From Bacillota bacterium (GTDB taxonomy: Bacteria; Bacillota; DTU025): a stretch of DNA of 46,922 bases. The stretch is from NCBI GenBank assembly GCA_019136685.1, contig JAGVTS010000103.1, forward strand, positions 1 to 46,922, read 5' to 3'. Of the stretch, positions 16,886 to 25,676 are shown piece after piece. Within the stretch, counting starts at the first letter, position 1, and each line of letters starts with the position of its first letter. The translations under genes were made by a program, and so were the position numbers. The notes under the pieces were generated by a model. It was not told where the DNA came from and did not search any database. It saw nothing but the letters and a program-made list of their open reading frames with translations.

Positions 16886-17968
16886 TCACACGTTGAATCT
16901 GAATAGAATGACATCGCCGTCCTGAATAACATAGTCCTTGCCCTCGGTCCTGACGCGCCCGTGCTCACGAGCCGCGCCGAAGGAGCCTTCTTGCAGCAAT
17001 AGATCCCACTGAATCACCTCGGCCCGAATGAAACCACGCTCCATGTCGGTATGGACCTTCCCCGCGGCCTTTGGGGCGGAAGTGCCCAGGGGCACAGTCC
17101 ATGCGCGCGTTTCAGGGCCTTTCATGGTGAAAAACGTTATGAGATCGAGCAGACGGTACCCGGCCGTGACGACGTTATCCAGCGCAGAATGCTCGAGCCC
17201 GAGCGAGGCCAGGTAGGCCCGGGCGTCTTCCGGTTCCAATTCACTCAGCTGTCGCTCTAGCTCAGCGCAGACGGGAATCACAGGCACACCGGCACGCGAC
17301 GGGATTTCCGCTACAGCCCCGTCAACGCGGTCTGCGCATTCCTCCGGCAGATTTGCTATGATCATCATCGGCTTCATCGTCAGCAGGAAAAGACTCTCTA
17401 CCAGCTGACGACGTTCGAAAGGCAGATCCATCTCACGCGCCGGCCGCCCCGAATCCAGCAATCCCTGCAGCTCTGTCAGAGTGTCCAGCTCAAATCGGTA
17501 TCTCTTGTCACCTGTCTTGAGCATCGGCTCTGTCTTGGCTATCCTCCTGCCCACTGTGTCCAGATCAGCCAGGATCAACTCCGTCTCCACGACATCCATA
17601 TCGCGGACGGGGTCGAGCGCGCCGTCTACATGAGCCACGTTGGGATCTCGGAAGCAGCGAACCACGTGGGCCACTGCATCCACTTCCCTTATGTGCGATA
17701 GAAACTTGTTCCCCAGCCCCTCGCCGCGGCTCGCCCCCTTTACAAGTCCTGCTATGTCCACGAATTGCACCGCAGTCGGAGTCACCTTCTCGGCGCCGGC
17801 GAGCCGTGCAACCTGTGCGAGCCGGTCGTCCGGCACTTCGACTACCCCCATGTTGGGGTCGATCGTAGTAAACGGGTAATTGGCAACCTGGGCCCGACCG
17901 CGCGTGAGCGCGTTGAACAGCGTTGATTTGCCCACGTTAGGCAGGCCCACGATCCCCAGGCTCAGCAC
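16886..17968 (-). CDS. ychF: Redox-regulated ATPase / translation-associated GTPase-like YchF
   Basis: The 360-residue protein is an Obg-family P-loop NTPase with G1 [15 protein letters not shown], switch FTTIDPN and G3 [10 protein letters not shown]. In place of the guanine-specific NKxD it has NLPEE, as expected for the ATP-preferring YchF/OLA1 group. The C-terminal TGS-like domain contains [18 protein letters not shown] chose GTG 17968, with CAGGAGG nine bases upstream and the canonical start VLSLGIVG, rather than the longer frame that overlaps DUF951. It is co-transcribed with DUF951 and overlaps it by 32 bases. Confidence 0.95.
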   Translation of the reverse strand: MLSLGIVGLPNVGKSTLFNALTRGRAQVANYPFTTIDPNMGVVEVPDDRLAQVARLAGAEKVTPTAVQFVDIAGLVKGASRGEGLGNKFLSHIREVDAVAHVVRCFRDPNVAHVDGALDPVRDMDVVETELILADLDTVGRRIAKTEPMLKTGDKRYRFELDTLTELQGLLDSGRPAREMDLPFERRQLVESLFLLTMKPMMIIANLPEECADRVDGAVAEIPSRAGVPVIPVCAELERQLSELEPEDARAYLASLGLEHSALDNVVTAGYRLLDLITFFTMKGPETRAWTVPLGTSAPKAAGKVHTDMERGFIRAEVIQWDLLLQEGSFGAAREHGRVRTEGKDYVIQDGDVILFRFNV

Positions 17969-18179
17969 GCGAATCGCCTCCTGCAGAGGTTGACACGATC
18001 TCCCGAACGCCCTTCGCAAATTGCGGCCGGGGCAGCATGACCACTCGCCCACAGCCCTGGCACTTGATGCGGAAGTCCGCGCCCACCCTAAGCACTTCCC
18101 ATGTCGAACTTCCACAGGGATGCGGTTTCCTCATCCGGACGACATCGCCCAAGTGGAAGATGAAATCCTTAGTCGCCAT
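17937..18179 (-). CDS. DUF951 small protein
   Basis: The 80-residue product matches DUF951: [17 protein letters not shown], then [19 protein letters not shown] and VMLPRPQF. The three conserved Cys suggest metal or nucleic-acid binding, but no function is established. ATG 18179 (MATKDFIF) is chosen over 18203 by comparison with the family. Its 3' end overlaps ychF, and DUF951 next to ychF and an mscS gene is common in clostridia. Confidence 0.88.
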   Translation of the reverse strand: MATKDFIFHLGDVVRMRKPHPCGSSTWEVLRVGADFRIKCQGCGRVVMLPRPQFAKGVREIVSTSAGGDSRAEPGDRGPA

Positions 18180-18209
18180 CTCCTTGACCCCCAGGCCCGG
18201 CACGTTCGC

Positions 18210-19151
18210 TCAGGATGCTCGGTCAGATCTCGACGTCATGCCCACGGCTCCGCTGTCTGCGCAGTTATGCTGCCCGTCGATGATAACGCGCCTGTGCGGA
18301 TACGAAATGCTAATACCATTGTCATCGAGCGTTTTCTTGACGAGCAGCTTGAGCTGCCGCTCGAGTGACCATTGCTGCATAGGCTGGGCCGTCGCCCATA
18401 TCCTCAAGGCGATTCCCGAGTCGCCCAAATCCTGAACCCCGAGGACGGTGGGACCCTCCATTATATCGGGCATGCTCTCCTTGTGACGGTCAAATGCATC
18501 CTGCAGTACCTCGATGGCCAGCTCCACGTCGGTCGAATAGGGTACCTGTACGTCGAACATGGCTCTCATGGAGCGACCACGGAAGTTGGTGACCAAGTTG
18601 ATGGAACCGTTCGGAACCACGTAAAGCTGCCCGGCGAAATCCCTGACCTTGGTGACCCTCAATCCGATGTCCTCGACTACGCCCGACACATCCGAGATCG
18701 AGACATAGTCGCCCACAGCAAACTGGTCTTCGAATAGTATGAAAAAGCCCGTCAGGACATCACGTACCAGGTTCTGCGCCCCAAAACCCAGAGCAACCCC
18801 GGCTATCCCGGCACCTGCCAGAAGGCCAGACGTGTTGACCCCGAGTTCGCCGAGAACCATAATCCCGCCCACGAAGTACACCATGTACCTGACGAAGCTC
18901 TTTATCACAGTTCTCAGAGTCATCAAGCGCCTGTTATCACGGATCAGCACGCGCTGCTCGTCCTCGCGCGATTTGAACAAGCGGTCTATGAGCCTGGAGA
19001 CAACGCGCATCACCAGGAACGATATGAGGACGATTACCCCAATCCTGATCAACGAAGAGACCACCATGCTCGTGCCTGCCGTGAGCTGCTCGGCTGTGAA
19101 TGTGCCCGTCAGAATCTCCTGTACCAAAGAAGGCTTTGCCGGGCTCGGCAT
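18210..19151 (-). CDS. MscS-family small-conductance mechanosensitive channel
   Basis: The 313-residue membrane protein has membrane helices near residues 30-50 and 85-110. The pore helix is GLLAGAGIAGVALGFGAQNLVRDVLTG in character, with its glycine/alanine zipper and a conserved NL. The beta domain (FEDQFAVGDYVSI, VVPNGSINLVTNF) and a C-terminal alpha/beta domain follow. It releases solutes on hypo-osmotic shock. ATG 19151 has GGAGG nine bases upstream. A terminator and a parS-like site lie between it and the next gene upstream. Confidence 0.92.
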   Translation of the reverse strand: MPSPAKPSLVQEILTGTFTAEQLTAGTSMVVSSLIRIGVIVLISFLVMRVVSRLIDRLFKSREDEQRVLIRDNRRLMTLRTVIKSFVRYMVYFVGGIMVLGELGVNTSGLLAGAGIAGVALGFGAQNLVRDVLTGFFILFEDQFAVGDYVSISDVSGVVEDIGLRVTKVRDFAGQLYVVPNGSINLVTNFRGRSMRAMFDVQVPYSTDVELAIEVLQDAFDRHKESMPDIMEGPTVLGVQDLGDSGIALRIWATAQPMQQWSLERQLKLLVKKTLDDNGISISYPHRRVIIDGQHNCADSGAVGMTSRSDRAS

Positions 19152-19223
19152 ATGCCACCACCTCCGAAGAATTCGCCTGTTAGTACCTTTAGACATCGTT
19201 CATGCATGTCCTGCTCCAATGGG

Positions 19224-19256
19224 AAAAACCCCTCTCGGGCAGCCGCCGAAAGGGGT
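19224..19256 (-). terminator. Intrinsic terminator after the holin-like gene
   Basis: On the minus strand ACCCCT (complement of 19251-19256) pairs with AGGGGT (complement of 19228-19233) and is followed by five T. It sits between the holin-like gene and mscS, ending the glycosyltransferase/holin-like transcript. Confidence 0.7.
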
Positions 19257-19272
19257 GCGCGCGAGGGTTGAT

Positions 19273-19288
19273 TGTTTCACATGAAACA
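19273..19288. other. parS-like site with one mismatch
   Basis: TGTTTCACATGAAACA differs from the two perfect sites in this window (29025 and 34563) by one central base (A for G), which breaks the palindrome only at the central step. It lies between the terminator at 19224-19256 and the stop of the holin-like gene, an intergenic position free of coding constraint. ParB binding is likely but weaker than at a perfect site; this is inference. Confidence 0.6.
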
Positions 19289-19290
19289 TT

Positions 19291-19626
19291 TCACCTCAGG
19301 GTCGTGGGCACAAACATATCAACCAGCCCGATGACGAAAGCTGCCAACAACGCTCCCATTACGCTGACCGTCATGCCCGGCACGATGAACGTGGTGGCGT
19401 ATATCACCACCGCCGACACAAGGAAACCCACAATCCCTCTGGCATAGGGAGAGACCGCGCGCCCCAGGATGACCTCGATGAGCCACCCCAAAACGGTGAT
19501 CACAGCTGCCGCAAGCAGCGCCGTCCAGAACGTGACCGTCGCGAACCCCGGTATGAGAAACGAGATGAACATCAGCACAATCGCTGACACAACCAGTCTC
19601 ACAAGGTGCTTTAACCACTGACCCAT
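19291..19626 (-). CDS. Four-helix small membrane protein, phage holin superfamily IV type
   Basis: The 111-residue protein has four hydrophobic segments (VSAIVLMFISFLIPGF, a second through WTALLAAAVITVLGWLIE, a third at GIVGFLVSAVVIYAT, and MGALLAAFVIGLVDMFV at the end). This is the layout of the YvlD/phage-holin-4 family of chromosomal membrane proteins of unknown function. ATG 19626 (MGQWLKHLV) is chosen by comparison with the family and follows a GGGGGGC stretch. Despite the family name no phage genes are nearby. Confidence 0.75.
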   Translation of the reverse strand: MGQWLKHLVRLVVSAIVLMFISFLIPGFATVTFWTALLAAAVITVLGWLIEVILGRAVSPYARGIVGFLVSAVVIYATTFIVPGMTVSVMGALLAAFVIGLVDMFVPTTLR

Positions 19627-19750
19627 CGACTCTGCCCCCCAGTACATGTGCTGGTTTAGTTCGCCAATCGTGGTATTAGCATAACCAGCATCAAGGGGAC
19701 TATGCTTGCGAGGACTCGTGGGCCACACAGCCTGATTCAGCCTCGGCCTC

Positions 19751-21193
19751 CTAGAATGGCCCCCCGTAATCGGCGAAGGGCAGTTTCACCGAGGCAACGC
19801 CCTCATAGACACTGAGGTACCTGCGTGCTGCCTTATCCCAGGTAAAGTTGGTGATGACGTGAGGTCTCCCGTTGGACCTAACCTTCTCAAGCCTAGACCT
19901 ATCATCCATGTAGAGAACACCCATCTTGATCATGGCTCCAGCCAGTTCGCGCGGATTGCGGGGAGGCACGAGTTTTCCGGTGGCGCCCTCCTTGGCCTTG
20001 TCGATGTCCAGCACTGTATCATTTATCCCGCCAACTCTAGTTCCGATCGGTATGGACCCCATGCACATCGCCTCCAGCTGTACCAGCCCGAATGGCTCGA
20101 AGTTGGAGGGTATCAAGCAGAAGTCCGACGCGCCGTACCACGCACGCGTTGCTTCCCTGCCCAGGTAGCCTATGATGGCTTTAACGTTCCCGGGGTACTT
20201 GCGCTCCATATCCCGCGCCATGTTCTCAAGCATGGGGTCGCCCGAACCCAGCACCACCAGCCTGAAGACAGGAGCTAGTCTGTCTGCGCTCGGTAGTTTA
20301 CCTTCCAAGACCATCTGGGCAGCTGCGAACATGTGATCTACGCCCTTCTGTTCCATGTCGAAACGGCCCACGTAGAAGTAGAGAATGCCGTCATCTAGTC
20401 CCTGTTCGCGCAGGATGGCGGCGCGTCGCTCGTCTCTGGGTTCGCCCGCGTCTGTCAACCGGGCAGGATCCCAGAAGGAAAAGTCCATACCGTTCCACAC
20501 ATAGGTGGCCTTGCCCGCATATTCCCCGAAGAGAGTCTTCCACTCTTCGTTCAGATAAGTGTAGCTGACTGTAGTCAGATAGTCACATACGCGGCATCCG
20601 AATGTCTCGAGGTTGAACATGATGCCTTCCTTGTTCACCTCGATGCACTCAGGGTCAATGAACTCCCTCAGACCGGCTCGCTCCATCTCGTCCACCGCGA
20701 TCTTCTCACGGCATATGCGATGAATCGTGTACACCATCGGTATCCGGAGGTATTTACGCGCAACCGCGCCTCCGAGGACACAGTGCCAGTCGTTGATATG
20801 AGCGACATCAGGTTTCTTGCCCTCTCTGCCCATGATCAAGTTGATTGCGGCCGGAAAGGCGTGAGCAAAATGAATTAGCTTGGCCGTTAGCGTCTCTCGA
20901 GGGAAGTATACATCGGGGTGATCCATGACATCGTCGCTCAGCAGAAAAACGCGAACGCCGTTGCGGTCCATTTCGTACATGGTGACTTCGAACGGGCTAG
21001 GTCCGGCGGTGATCTTGAACTTGCCGTATTTCTTCACCTTGAAGTCCTTCTCGGTCTTCTGAATGCCGTGAGACGGCATGAAAACCATCACTTCATTGTC
21101 GTGCGCGAGCGACTCGCCTATCGAGGTTGCGGCCTCAGCGAGTCCTCCCACTCGCTTGGGAAGGTGTTCGAAGGTTGCCAGGCTGACTATCAT
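19751..21193 (-). CDS. glgA: Glycogen/starch synthase-like glycosyltransferase (GT5 type)
   Basis: The 480-residue protein has the two-domain GT-B pattern of glycogen synthases. It begins with the glycine-rich loop PKRVGGLAEA in place of KxGGL, continues with HINDWHC, VYTIHR and a mid-protein VWNGMDFSFWDP. The C-terminal domain has YVGRFDMEQKGVDHM, PSNFEPFGLVQLEAMCMGSIP and TRVGGINDTV. It transfers glucose from a nucleotide sugar to a glucan; whether the product is glycogen or another polymer is not shown, as no glgB, glgC or glgP is nearby. ATG 21193 is the likely start with only a weak CAGGG before it. A short upstream frame with a much better ribosome-binding site overlaps this ATG. Confidence 0.85.
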   Translation of the reverse strand: MIVSLATFEHLPKRVGGLAEAATSIGESLAHDNEVMVFMPSHGIQKTEKDFKVKKYGKFKITAGPSPFEVTMYEMDRNGVRVFLLSDDVMDHPDVYFPRETLTAKLIHFAHAFPAAINLIMGREGKKPDVAHINDWHCVLGGAVARKYLRIPMVYTIHRICREKIAVDEMERAGLREFIDPECIEVNKEGIMFNLETFGCRVCDYLTTVSYTYLNEEWKTLFGEYAGKATYVWNGMDFSFWDPARLTDAGEPRDERRAAILREQGLDDGILYFYVGRFDMEQKGVDHMFAAAQMVLEGKLPSADRLAPVFRLVVLGSGDPMLENMARDMERKYPGNVKAIIGYLGREATRAWYGASDFCLIPSNFEPFGLVQLEAMCMGSIPIGTRVGGINDTVLDIDKAKEGATGKLVPPRNPRELAGAMIKMGVLYMDDRSRLEKVRSNGRPHVITNFTWDKAARRYLSVYEGVASVKLPFADYGGPF

Positions 21194-21237
21194 GCTACCC
21201 TGGCGGCAGACGTCCCAGTGTGCACCCGAGACATCAC
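21190..21237 (-). CDS. Possible 15-codon leader ORF overlapping the glgA start
   Basis: A GTG-ATG start at 21237/21234 follows a strong AAAGGAGG, and the frame ends in a TGA that overlaps the glgA ATG as ATGA. The glgA start itself has a poor ribosome-binding site, so translational coupling is plausible. The peptide is too short for family assignment, and the strong site could instead serve an N-terminally different glgA form (in-frame ATG at 21259). Confidence 0.3.
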   Translation of the reverse strand: MMSRVHTGTSAARVA

Positions 21238-21259
21238 GCCGCCTCTCGCCTCCTTTCAT

Positions 21260-21543
21260 GCGCTGCTCTGTCCGACCTGCTCGAGTCCAAAGTCAGCATC
21301 ACATAGTGTGCCGCTCTTGACGGCCAAAACTCGTACATGTCGGATGCCAATTGCAGAATACCAAAGGGTGGGCAGGCGGGCAAGGTCTTGCATCTCCCGC
21401 CGCCACTATATGGTGTTTATGCAGGGGAGAATCGCACACTCACGGAGCGCGCGCCACGGCAGCCGACTGTCATCCGGCGACCACCGGCAATATAATGGAG
21501 TGCCGCTTCGCAGCTGCGCTCCCAACATGAGGAGGGATGTCAG
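21260..21543. other. Gene-poor spacer with a plus-strand promoter-like pair
   Basis: No convincing gene lies between the glycosyltransferase and the chromate-transporter genes. On the plus strand CTGTCA (21467-21472) and TATAAT (21491-21496) are 18 bases apart, the same spacing as the three clear promoters in this window, and point towards the small frame at 21544. This transcript would run antisense into the chromate-transporter genes. Confidence 0.4.
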
Positions 21544-21633
21544 ATGTGGCGATTTCTTGAAATTGCGATCAGCCCGTTCTTCAGGTGGCGCCGCCGAACC
21601 TGCATCCTCATAGTACGGACTACGAGAAGATAA
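21544..21633 (+). CDS. Possible 29-codon ORF antisense to the chromate-transporter end
   Basis: The ATG at 21544 has GAGGAGGG eight bases upstream and a promoter-like pair 48 bases before it. The peptide starts hydrophobic (MWRFLEIAISPFF) and becomes strongly basic. Its last 14 bases overlap the opposite-strand transporter gene. It resembles no family I know, so it may be chance, or the transcript may act as RNA. Confidence 0.2.
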   Translation: MWRFLEIAISPFFRWRRRTCILIVRTTRR

Positions 21634-22141
21634 GGATGCCCAGAAGACCCGATATTGCCAGCACCGCTATGGGGTCGAGTCTCACCTTGAATACCAATAG
21701 AGCCGCCGCCGCGGCTATCATTATCGACTTCAAGTCTACGAGGGCTACGCGCGCCACGGTCAGTGCCGCCGCCGCGATCAGCCCGGCAACCGCCGGTCGC
21801 ATGCCCGACTTCACCCGCGCCAGCCCGGTGCTGTTCTCGAACCTCCTGGCCAGCATAGCCAGGGCCAGCATAATGACAACTGACGGAGTTACCACTCCGA
21901 GCGTGGCCACGATTCCTCCCAGCACCCCGGCCAGCCGATAGCCGACAAAAGTCGCGCTGTTGACGGCGATTGGCCCCGGGGTCACCTCTGCAATGGCGAC
22001 GATGTCGGTGAACTCCCGAACGGTGAGCCACCCGCGTCCATGGATTATCTCGCTCTCTATCAGCGGCAACATGGCATAGCCGCCCCCGAACGTGAAAAGC
22101 CCGACTTTGGCGAAACTCAGGTAGAGATTGAGCAGTATCAT
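21620..22141 (-). CDS. Chromate transporter half-size subunit (second gene)
   Basis: The 173-residue membrane protein is a single CHR domain, with the N-terminal FAKVGLFTFGGGYAMLPL motif, the GPIAVNSATFVGYR motif and about five hydrophobic segments. CHR proteins export chromate by proton antiport, but the physiological substrate in anaerobic Firmicutes may differ. Its start overlaps the end of the first subunit by four bases (ATGA), so the two halves are made together and probably form a heterodimer in the membrane. Confidence 0.85.
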   Translation of the reverse strand: MILLNLYLSFAKVGLFTFGGGYAMLPLIESEIIHGRGWLTVREFTDIVAIAEVTPGPIAVNSATFVGYRLAGVLGGIVATLGVVTPSVVIMLALAMLARRFENSTGLARVKSGMRPAVAGLIAAAALTVARVALVDLKSIMIAAAAALLVFKVRLDPIAVLAISGLLGILIFS

Positions 22142-22758
22142 GCGTCTGTTCCTCCATTGCCTGCGATACTACCTGCGAAGAGACCGTAAGCGGCGGCAGC
22201 CGTCACAACCAGCGCAGGACTGACGCGGACGAACGCAACCAAGACCATGGCTGCGGCAGCCAACACCAATTCCACTCGGGAACGCACAACCGGCCTGCCG
22301 ATCTTGATTGCTGCAGACGCGATCAAGACCACAACAGCCGGCCGTATTCCTGCAAATGCGGCTTGTACATAGTTGGAGGAGGATATCTGGTCGAAAAGGG
22401 CCGCCACGACTAGGATGATGATGATTGACGGAAGAATGCAGCCCGCTAGAGACGCCATAGCGCCCCAAATCCCTCGAAGCATGTACCCCACATACACCGC
22501 GGTGTTCACCGCCAGGGGGCCTGGAGCCGTCTGCGCGATTGCAAGAACATCTACGAAGCTGTCCTTCTCAATCCACCCTCGACGTTCCACGATGTCGCGC
22601 TGAATCAGCGGCACCATCACATATCCCCCGCCGATGGTAAACGCGCCTATCCTGAAGAACGTCCAGAACAGGGCGGCAACTGAAGCTCTCGGGGGCACAC
22701 TCATATCGGGCCTGCTGCCTTCACTGGACTTGGAGTTGGTCGCGAATCCGGAATCCAT
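22138..22758 (-). CDS. Chromate transporter half-size subunit (first gene)
   Basis: The 206-residue protein is a CHR domain preceded by about 30 polar residues. It has FRIGAFTIGGGYVMVPLIQRD near the N-terminus, GPLAVNTAVYVGY, and five or so membrane segments. It is homologous to the next gene, as usual for bidomain-equivalent short-chain CHR pairs, whose subunits have opposite membrane orientations. It begins 33 bases after the AtpZ-like gene. Confidence 0.85.
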   Translation of the reverse strand: MDSGFATNSKSSEGSRPDMSVPPRASVAALFWTFFRIGAFTIGGGYVMVPLIQRDIVERRGWIEKDSFVDVLAIAQTAPGPLAVNTAVYVGYMLRGIWGAMASLAGCILPSIIIILVVAALFDQISSSNYVQAAFAGIRPAVVVLIASAAIKIGRPVVRSRVELVLAAAAMVLVAFVRVSPALVVTAAAAYGLFAGSIAGNGGTDA

Positions 22759-22791
22759 TGAACTGTCTCCTTCAACGATTATGCTGCAGGG

Positions 22792-22998
22792 TTAGCGCTT
22801 CTTCCTCTTGCCGCGTTCTCTTGCCGAAAGCTCACTCACTGCCCGATTGACGCTGAGCGCGCCGCTGACCAAACCGATCACGAATCCCGCCAGTGCCCCC
22901 CAAGGTCTTGTGCCGTACTTGGAGTCGGCATAGGCGCCAAGAGTAAAGCCGATGGCCATGAAACTCGCGAACTCCACCGCCATCCATACAAAGCCCAC
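22792..22998 (-). CDS. AtpZ/AtpI family small membrane protein
   Basis: The 68-residue protein has two membrane helices joined by a short loop (EFASFMAIGFTLGAYADSKY and GALAGFVIGLVSGALSV) and a basic tail. This matches the AtpZ/AtpI family, usually encoded with F-type ATP synthase and linked to Mg2+/Ca2+ handling or c-ring assembly. No ATP synthase genes are in this window, so it is a stand-alone copy whose function is uncertain. It lies between vanW and the chromate-transporter genes. Confidence 0.75.
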   Translation of the reverse strand: MGFVWMAVEFASFMAIGFTLGAYADSKYGTRPWGALAGFVIGLVSGALSVNRAVSELSARERGKRKKR

Positions 22999-23037
22999 AT
23001 GGACTCAGCTCCCCGCAGTCTTCGGATCAGTCGGATA

Positions 23038-24423
23038 TCATGGGATAACCACAGCTTGCGGCGATGGTCCCGTTTGCACTATCACCGGCTGAGGCTTGTA
23101 CCTGTCCCGCGAAATCAGCTCCCGCCGGACCTCCACGCCTCCCGATTTCACTACGCGCCACACAGCCACCAGATATCCAGGCCCGCCGGTCTGGATCGTC
23201 GTCCGCGAGCCGGGCGGTGATTTCGCATCCACCTGCTCGATCACCCCGGGCTCGATTTTCTCGAGCACCTCAGTCTCGATACCTACGACCATGTCTCGTG
23301 GAAGGTCTCCAAAGACCTTGAAGGTAATGGTGTCCTTGCCAACCCGGGCCTTCAGGAGTACGTGATGGCCCGTGTTGTTCCTAATCTTGAGGTCAATAGC
23401 GCCATACGACACCGTCGCGTCCCTTCCCAGGGGCACGTAGCTGATGGGCAACGAGTGGTTAACCCTGGATACTATCTCCAGGTCGGACAGCAGAGCAGCG
23501 TTGTAAAGGGTTGTAGACACCTGGCATATCCCGCCGCCTATTCCCGGCACAAGTTCAGCGTTGAGTATGATATCGGCTTCCATGAAGCCTCTCTCGGGGG
23601 TTCTCGGGCCTACCACTTCATTGAAAGAGAGAACGTCTCCCGGGGCGATGACGGTTCCATCGATCATTGCCGCCCCTAGCCGGATGTTCTCCGACCGCTT
23701 GACATTGCTCGCCTTGAATTTCGTTGTGTACTCGCCGAGCAGGCGTATGATACCTCTGGACTCTAGTTCCGACGTGACCACAGTGGGCAGCGTGGTTTCT
23801 ACCGGAAGATCGATCTCGCGCGATCCGCGCGACAGCGTCGTGCTTCTCAGCCTCGAGATTAGCTCATCTACATTCAGCTGGCGTCCCTCGGACGATGGCT
23901 CAATGATGACCTGATCGTCATCTGTTATGACAATCCTGGCATCAACCGGCTGAACCTGCACCACGCTGGCAAGAGCGAAGACCAGGTCGCGCAGGCGCTG
24001 CTCGTCGACGGAGACCACCAGAGGTATTTCGATGCCCTGACGTGCAGCCTGGCGGCGCTGGACCAACCTCGCGTACAGCCGGCCGCTGCGACCTATGTTG
24101 TACGCAGCCCTGAGGGCTGCCTCCACATCAACAACGGTGCCCATCTCTTCCGGGCTTACTCGCCAGGCCTCATCGCCCAATCTCAGAGAAATGGGCGCTG
24201 TTTCGCAGTCGCTCATCTCGGCCTGCAGGCGCGCCCTGGCCTCAGACAGAGTCATCCCGCCCACATCGTGGCCTCCTACAGCCACCCCTCGACAGATCCG
24301 GTTGCCTTCCAGTACACCGGGAACAAGGCTCCCTGTACTCCACAGCACACCCATGATCAAACATGCGGCGATTGCCGCGGCCATGACTCCTATGCGCAAC
24401 TTGGGGTTAGTAATGTCTCCCAT
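23038..24423 (-). CDS. VanW-domain protein with peptidoglycan-binding-like and G5 domains
   Basis: The 461-residue protein has one N-terminal membrane helix (about residues 10-34), one or two PG-binding-4-type repeats (about 45-250), and a VanW domain with GAAMIDGTVIAPGDVLSFNE in character, GGGICQVSTTLYNAALLS and ISYVPLGRDATVSYG. A G5-like C-terminus (about 375-450) contains VVKSGGVEVRRELISRDRY. This architecture is common in spore formers and points to an extracytoplasmic, cell-wall-facing role; the molecular activity of VanW is unknown. ATG 24423 follows GGAGG by about 12 bases. It lies 10 bases after the TPR gene. Confidence 0.88.
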   Translation of the reverse strand: MGDITNPKLRIGVMAAAIAACLIMGVLWSTGSLVPGVLEGNRICRGVAVGGHDVGGMTLSEARARLQAEMSDCETAPISLRLGDEAWRVSPEEMGTVVDVEAALRAAYNIGRSGRLYARLVQRRQAARQGIEIPLVVSVDEQRLRDLVFALASVVQVQPVDARIVITDDDQVIIEPSSEGRQLNVDELISRLRSTTLSRGSREIDLPVETTLPTVVTSELESRGIIRLLGEYTTKFKASNVKRSENIRLGAAMIDGTVIAPGDVLSFNEVVGPRTPERGFMEADIILNAELVPGIGGGICQVSTTLYNAALLSDLEIVSRVNHSLPISYVPLGRDATVSYGAIDLKIRNNTGHHVLLKARVGKDTITFKVFGDLPRDMVVGIETEVLEKIEPGVIEQVDAKSPPGSRTTIQTGGPGYLVAVWRVVKSGGVEVRRELISRDRYKPQPVIVQTGPSPQAVVIP

Positions 24424-24433
24424 AGACAGCAAA

Positions 24434-24919
24434 CTACCTCCGCAATATCCATAACACAAGGGCTACGCATATTATGACTGCCGCCAAGCAGTAGCCTACC
24501 ACGCGAACTCCTCGCGGAAAAGCGTGATCGTCGGCACGTGACTTCCGCAACGGCCGCGCAACTCGCGCATGGGCTTCGCGCTCGCCGAACCTGGGATAGT
24601 CCGCCGTTGCGCCTGCTCCAAACGCTGACCACGAGACTCCATGTCGCTCTCGCAGTGTGGAGATGAGATTCAGCCGGGCGTCGAAGCGCCCGGGGTCGAT
24701 CTCCAGAACTCTATCGTACGATGATACCGCGCCGTCAAGCTCTCCCAGTTCCCTTAGGGTGTTGCCTAGGTTACAGTAGCCGTCGGCAGACTTGGGATCA
24801 ATCGAGATCGCGGCCTCAAACTCGCGCTGGGCCCTTGCATGGTCACCCAGACGAGCATAGCACATTCCCATGCGGTTATGCGAATCCGCTATCCGGCTTT
24901 TCTCTTCTTGGCTGGTCAC
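24434..24919 (-). CDS. TPR-repeat protein with a C-terminal membrane anchor
   Basis: The 161-residue product has two clear tetratricopeptide repeats (about residues 10-80: ARLGDHARAQREFEAAISID, then LGELDGAVSSYDRVLEIDP). A variable stretch and a C-terminal hydrophobic helix (GYCLAAVIICVALVLWIL) follow, so the TPRs should face the cytoplasm as a tail-anchored protein. GTG 24919 has GGGAGG eight bases before it and is preferred over the longer frame. The partner is unknown. It is divergent from yyaC and leads the operon with vanW. Confidence 0.75.
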   Translation of the reverse strand: MTSQEEKSRIADSHNRMGMCYARLGDHARAQREFEAAISIDPKSADGYCNLGNTLRELGELDGAVSSYDRVLEIDPGRFDARLNLISTLRERHGVSWSAFGAGATADYPRFGEREAHARVARPLRKSRADDHAFPRGVRVVGYCLAAVIICVALVLWILRR

Positions 24920-25050
24920 GTGACAGGCCTCCCTGCTGATTGAGCATAGTAGTCGCGTGGACCCACATAGAAGAGGGTGCGTGCTCATATACTTCAACTA
25001 GCACGTCCGGCGAATGCCACCGACGTTTCGATAGTCAGAGGAGGTCGCTC

Positions 25051-25665
25051 GTGGAAAGCAAACCTGATGCTACCTATGAGGGCCGCCCCGCCATCCTCAG
25101 AAGTCCTTCATCCGGGCCTACCCGGGCTCATGTCGACAGCCCCAACCTCAGCGCCTGGCTCGCGCGGGAGATCGCCGGCAGTCTCAGCGATCCGCTCGGG
25201 GTTCGTTGTCAGCCGCTCACCGTGGTGTGTATCGGCACTGACCGGTCCACAGGTGATGCGCTCGGCCCACTGGTCGGCACCAGGCTGGCTGAATGGCGAT
25301 CGGTACATGACCGTATCCGCGTAGTCGGCACGCTTGACGAGCCGGTGCATGCCGGCAATCTCCGCGGCGCCATCGAAGCGCTTGGGCTCGCCAGGCCCGG
25401 ATCGGGGCATGTGCTTGCCGTTGACGCCTGCCTGGGCCGGGTGGGCAGCATCGGCTATATCACCGTAGGCGAAGGGCCGCTCAAGCCCGGAGCCGGGGTC
25501 AACAAGGAATTGCCTCCGATCGGAGATGCATACATCACCGGAGTAGTCAACGTGGGCGGATTTATGGAGTATCTCGTGCTTCAGAATACCCGCCTATCGC
25601 TGGTAATCAAGATGGCGGATGCCATCGCCCGCGGAGTCGTCGCGTATGTGACCGGTCAGGCCTAG
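25051..25665 (+). CDS. yyaC: YyaC family spore protein (putative spore protease)
   Basis: The 204-residue product has the YyaC signature: TVVCIGTDRSTGDALGPLVG, then DEPVHAGNL, VDACLGRVGSIGYI and a late GVVNVGGFMEYLVLQNTRL. The fold is related to the HybD/GPR protease group. The family is restricted to endospore formers and is often expressed in the forespore. GTG 25051 follows GAGGAGGT. It is one of few plus-strand genes left of the origin, in the usual yyaC neighbourhood near parA and parB. The substrate is not known. Confidence 0.85.
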   Translation: MESKPDATYEGRPAILRSPSSGPTRAHVDSPNLSAWLAREIAGSLSDPLGVRCQPLTVVCIGTDRSTGDALGPLVGTRLAEWRSVHDRIRVVGTLDEPVHAGNLRGAIEALGLARPGSGHVLAVDACLGRVGSIGYITVGEGPLKPGAGVNKELPPIGDAYITGVVNVGGFMEYLVLQNTRLSLVIKMADAIARGVVAYVTGQA

Positions 25666-25676
25666 AACGGCGCCCG

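Noticed and set aside
18739..19284. 181-codon plus-strand frame
   Set aside because: It is antisense to mscS and rich in Arg/Thr/Pro as expected from a shadow frame.
19291..19626. Prophage signal from the holin-like gene
   Set aside because: The family is widespread as chromosomal membrane proteins, and no other phage genes are present.
24920..25050. Possible forespore-type promoter upstream of yyaC
   Set aside because: I looked for sigma-F/G type hexamers; partial matches exist but spacing and sequence are not convincing.
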